Source of the DNA: Saprospiraceae bacterium
GTDB lineage: Bacteria; Bacteroidota; Bacteroidia; Chitinophagales; Saprospiraceae
Length of the DNA: 7,043 nt
Assembly (NCBI GenBank): GCA_013361075.1
Contig: JABWAJ010000297.1
Coordinates: 1 to 7,043 of the forward strand
Reading direction: 5' to 3'
Made by a program: the position numbers and the translations under genes
Shown: positions 5,768 to 7,043 of the stretch, in pieces
How the letters are laid out: every line of letters begins with the position of its first letter
Numbering within the stretch: position 1 is the stretch's first letter
The notes under the pieces: generated by a model
Told to the model about the DNA's origin: nothing
Seen by the model: only the letters and a program-made list of their open reading frames with translations
Databases searched by the model: none

Positions 5768-7003
5768 TTAATCAAATACTTTTCCGGATTCTGACATGGT
5801 CGCTGATACAAATGGAATGTGGGTGCCTTTCAGCAACATGTTCCAGTAAATCCAGCGAAAAGCCAGTTTGCCCATGTGATTGATGCGGCTTTCTTTGAGA
5901 AGGCGAAGCGGTCCAATTCCCGGGAACGGGAAGGTGCCTTCTACAGGTTCGTGTGTGTAGTTGAAATCGATGAGCAGAGCCTTTCCGTTTCCGGTTTCCA
6001 CAAAGCAGTTGGCGTGGCCGTCGAATTCTTCTTTCAGGGGCTCACCAGCTATGTAATGCAGGATGTTGTCGGTTAGAATCTCCGCTTCAAAGTGGGCAAC
6101 CGAGCCCGCTTTTGAGGCTGCAATATCAGTAGCGTCACCAATCACAAAAACATTTGGCCAGTTTTTGGATTGCAGGGTTGCTTTGTGGGTTGGTACGTAG
6201 TTGAGGTCGTCTCCCATGCCGGAGCGGGCGATCAGTTCATCCCCTTTGTTGGTTGGCACCGTGACCAGCAAATCAAAAGGAATGGTTCGGCCGCCGTAGT
6301 CAATGATTGTTTTTTGCTCGTTGTCAACACGTTCTATGGCAAAATCGCTTTCAATTTTAATGTGCTTTTCTTCGAGCAGGTGCTCCAGGGCTGCGGTGGC
6401 TTTGGGTTTTGTAAAAGCACCGCTCAACGGGGTAACAAAAGTGATGTCAACTTTGTCCCGCATGTTTCTTTGAGTGAAATAAGAATCGGCAAGAAATGCA
6501 AATTCCAAGGGGGCAACCGGGCACTTGATGGGCATTTCCGTGATGTGGACCAATAGTTTTCCTCCATCCCATTCCCGCAGTTTATTGCGCAAAGCCAGGG
6601 CACCTTCAAAGGTATAAAAGTCGAAAACGCTTTTGTGCCATTCTGCACCCGGCATGCCCTCCGTTTCCTCCGGCGCAATTTTGCAACCCGTGGCTACGAT
6701 CAGAATGTCGTAGGTAATGTGTTCGCCGTTTGCCATAGACACGTATTGCTCCTGAGGCACAATCCGGTCAATTTTTTCTGTAATCAGGTTCACATGGCGG
6801 GGAATAAAATCTTTGATCGGCTTGACGATGTCATCGGGGTCATAAATGTCAAATGGAAGAAAAAGGTATCCGGGCTGATAATAGTGCTCTTTTCTTTCAT
6901 CAATCACATCTATGTCCCAATCTTTTTCATTAAGGCGATGGCGCAAATGGTTGGCCATCATGGTTCCGGCTGTACCGGCTCCCAGAATAATTATGCGTTT
7001 CAT
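5768..7003 (-). CDS. Sulfide:quinone oxidoreductase-like FAD-dependent flavoprotein
   Basis: Peripheral membrane flavoprotein of 411 residues that, in its family, oxidises sulfide to polysulfide or zero-valent sulfur and reduces quinone. The N-terminal FAD-binding Rossmann motif is GAGTAG (8-13) in MKRIIILGAGTAGTMMANHL; the second FAD motif region is NVFVIGDATDIAASKAGS (284-301). Three cysteines stand out: Cys107 directly after VATG, Cys161 in IKCPVAPLEFAF and Cys333 in ANCFVETGNGKALL. Cys161 and Cys333 fit the two essential redox cysteines near 160 and 350 of characterised SQRs; Cys107 is not at the place of the third one (near 128). The C-terminal stretch MGKLAFRWIYWNMLLKG (377-393) is amphipathic and aromatic, suiting monotopic membrane attachment. 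ATG 7003 starts exactly before the Rossmann strand; a TTG at 7018 would add only five residues and is less likely. It heads a tight operon with two sulfur-carrier genes, which favours SQR over a generic NADH dehydrogenase. SQR subtype is not certain; it may be nearest to type III or another divergent group. Confidence 0.88.
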   Translation of the reverse strand: MKRIIILGAGTAGTMMANHLRHRLNEKDWDIDVIDERKEHYYQPGYLFLPFDIYDPDDIVKPIKDFIPRHVNLITEKIDRIVPQEQYVSMANGEHITYDILIVATGCKIAPEETEGMPGAEWHKSVFDFYTFEGALALRNKLREWDGGKLLVHITEMPIKCPVAPLEFAFLADSYFTQRNMRDKVDITFVTPLSGAFTKPKATAALEHLLEEKHIKIESDFAIERVDNEQKTIIDYGGRTIPFDLLVTVPTNKGDELIARSGMGDDLNYVPTHKATLQSKNWPNVFVIGDATDIAASKAGSVAHFEAEILTDNILHYIAGEPLKEEFDGHANCFVETGNGKALLIDFNYTHEPVEGTFPFPGIGPLRLLKESRINHMGKLAFRWIYWNMLLKGTHIPFVSATMSESGKVFD

Positions 7004-7043
7004 CGTTCTGTGTTTCAATGACCCAAATTTCCTGCGCTACCTC

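Noticed and set aside
7004..7018. TTG start at 7018 for the SQR-like gene
   Set aside because: It adds only five residues before the Rossmann strand, uses a rare start codon and has no ribosome binding site advantage; ATG at 7003 fits the family start.
7024..7031. Minus-strand GAAATTTG, a -7-like element upstream of the sulfur operon
   Set aside because: It differs from TAnnTTTG at the first base, would give a very short leader, and the -33 region lies outside the window, so it cannot be supported.

Overview
The window looks like part of a Bacteroidota chromosome, plausibly a Saprospiria- or Chitinophagia-like lineage of roughly even GC content (judged by eye). The evidence is a TonB-dependent receptor with an N-terminal carboxypeptidase-regulatory-like domain, a peptidase-containing (C39) ABC exporter of the kind common in this phylum, no Shine-Dalgarno sequence before any of the five genes, and a -7 element matching the Bacteroidota consensus TAnnTTTG upstream of the exporter. 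The lineage below phylum is inference only.

Layout: bases 1-1773 (minus strand) hold the first 591 codons of a C39-peptidase ABC exporter that runs off the left edge. A 198-base divergent intergenic region (1774-1971) separates it from a complete TonB-dependent outer-membrane receptor on the plus strand (1972-4788). The receptor converges on a three-gene minus-strand operon. The 144 bases between them (4789-4932) carry one strong GC-rich hairpin (4852-4880) that could serve both directions. The operon, in transcription order, is a sulfide:quinone oxidoreductase-like flavoprotein (7003-5768), a DsrC/TusE-family sulfur carrier (5750-5442) and a DsrE2-type sulfurtransferase (5415-4933), with gaps of only 17 and 26 bases. 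No stretch longer than 300 bases lacks a gene. I saw no RNA gene, insertion sequence, CRISPR array or origin.

How the genes may work together: the operon reads as a sulfide-to-persulfide relay. The SQR-like enzyme would oxidise sulfide at the membrane and pass electrons to quinone. The resulting zero-valent sulfur could then be carried as a persulfide on single cysteines of the DsrE2 and DsrC/TusE proteins. None of the usual partners (DsrAB, an Hdr-like complex, TusBCD, rhodanese, persulfide dioxygenase) is in the window, so the final sulfur acceptor is unknown. The carrier protein is the most interesting item: it has a DsrC-like body, but serine replaces the second DsrC cysteine, leaving only the penultimate one as in TusE. 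The exporter and receptor show no obvious functional link to the operon or to each other.
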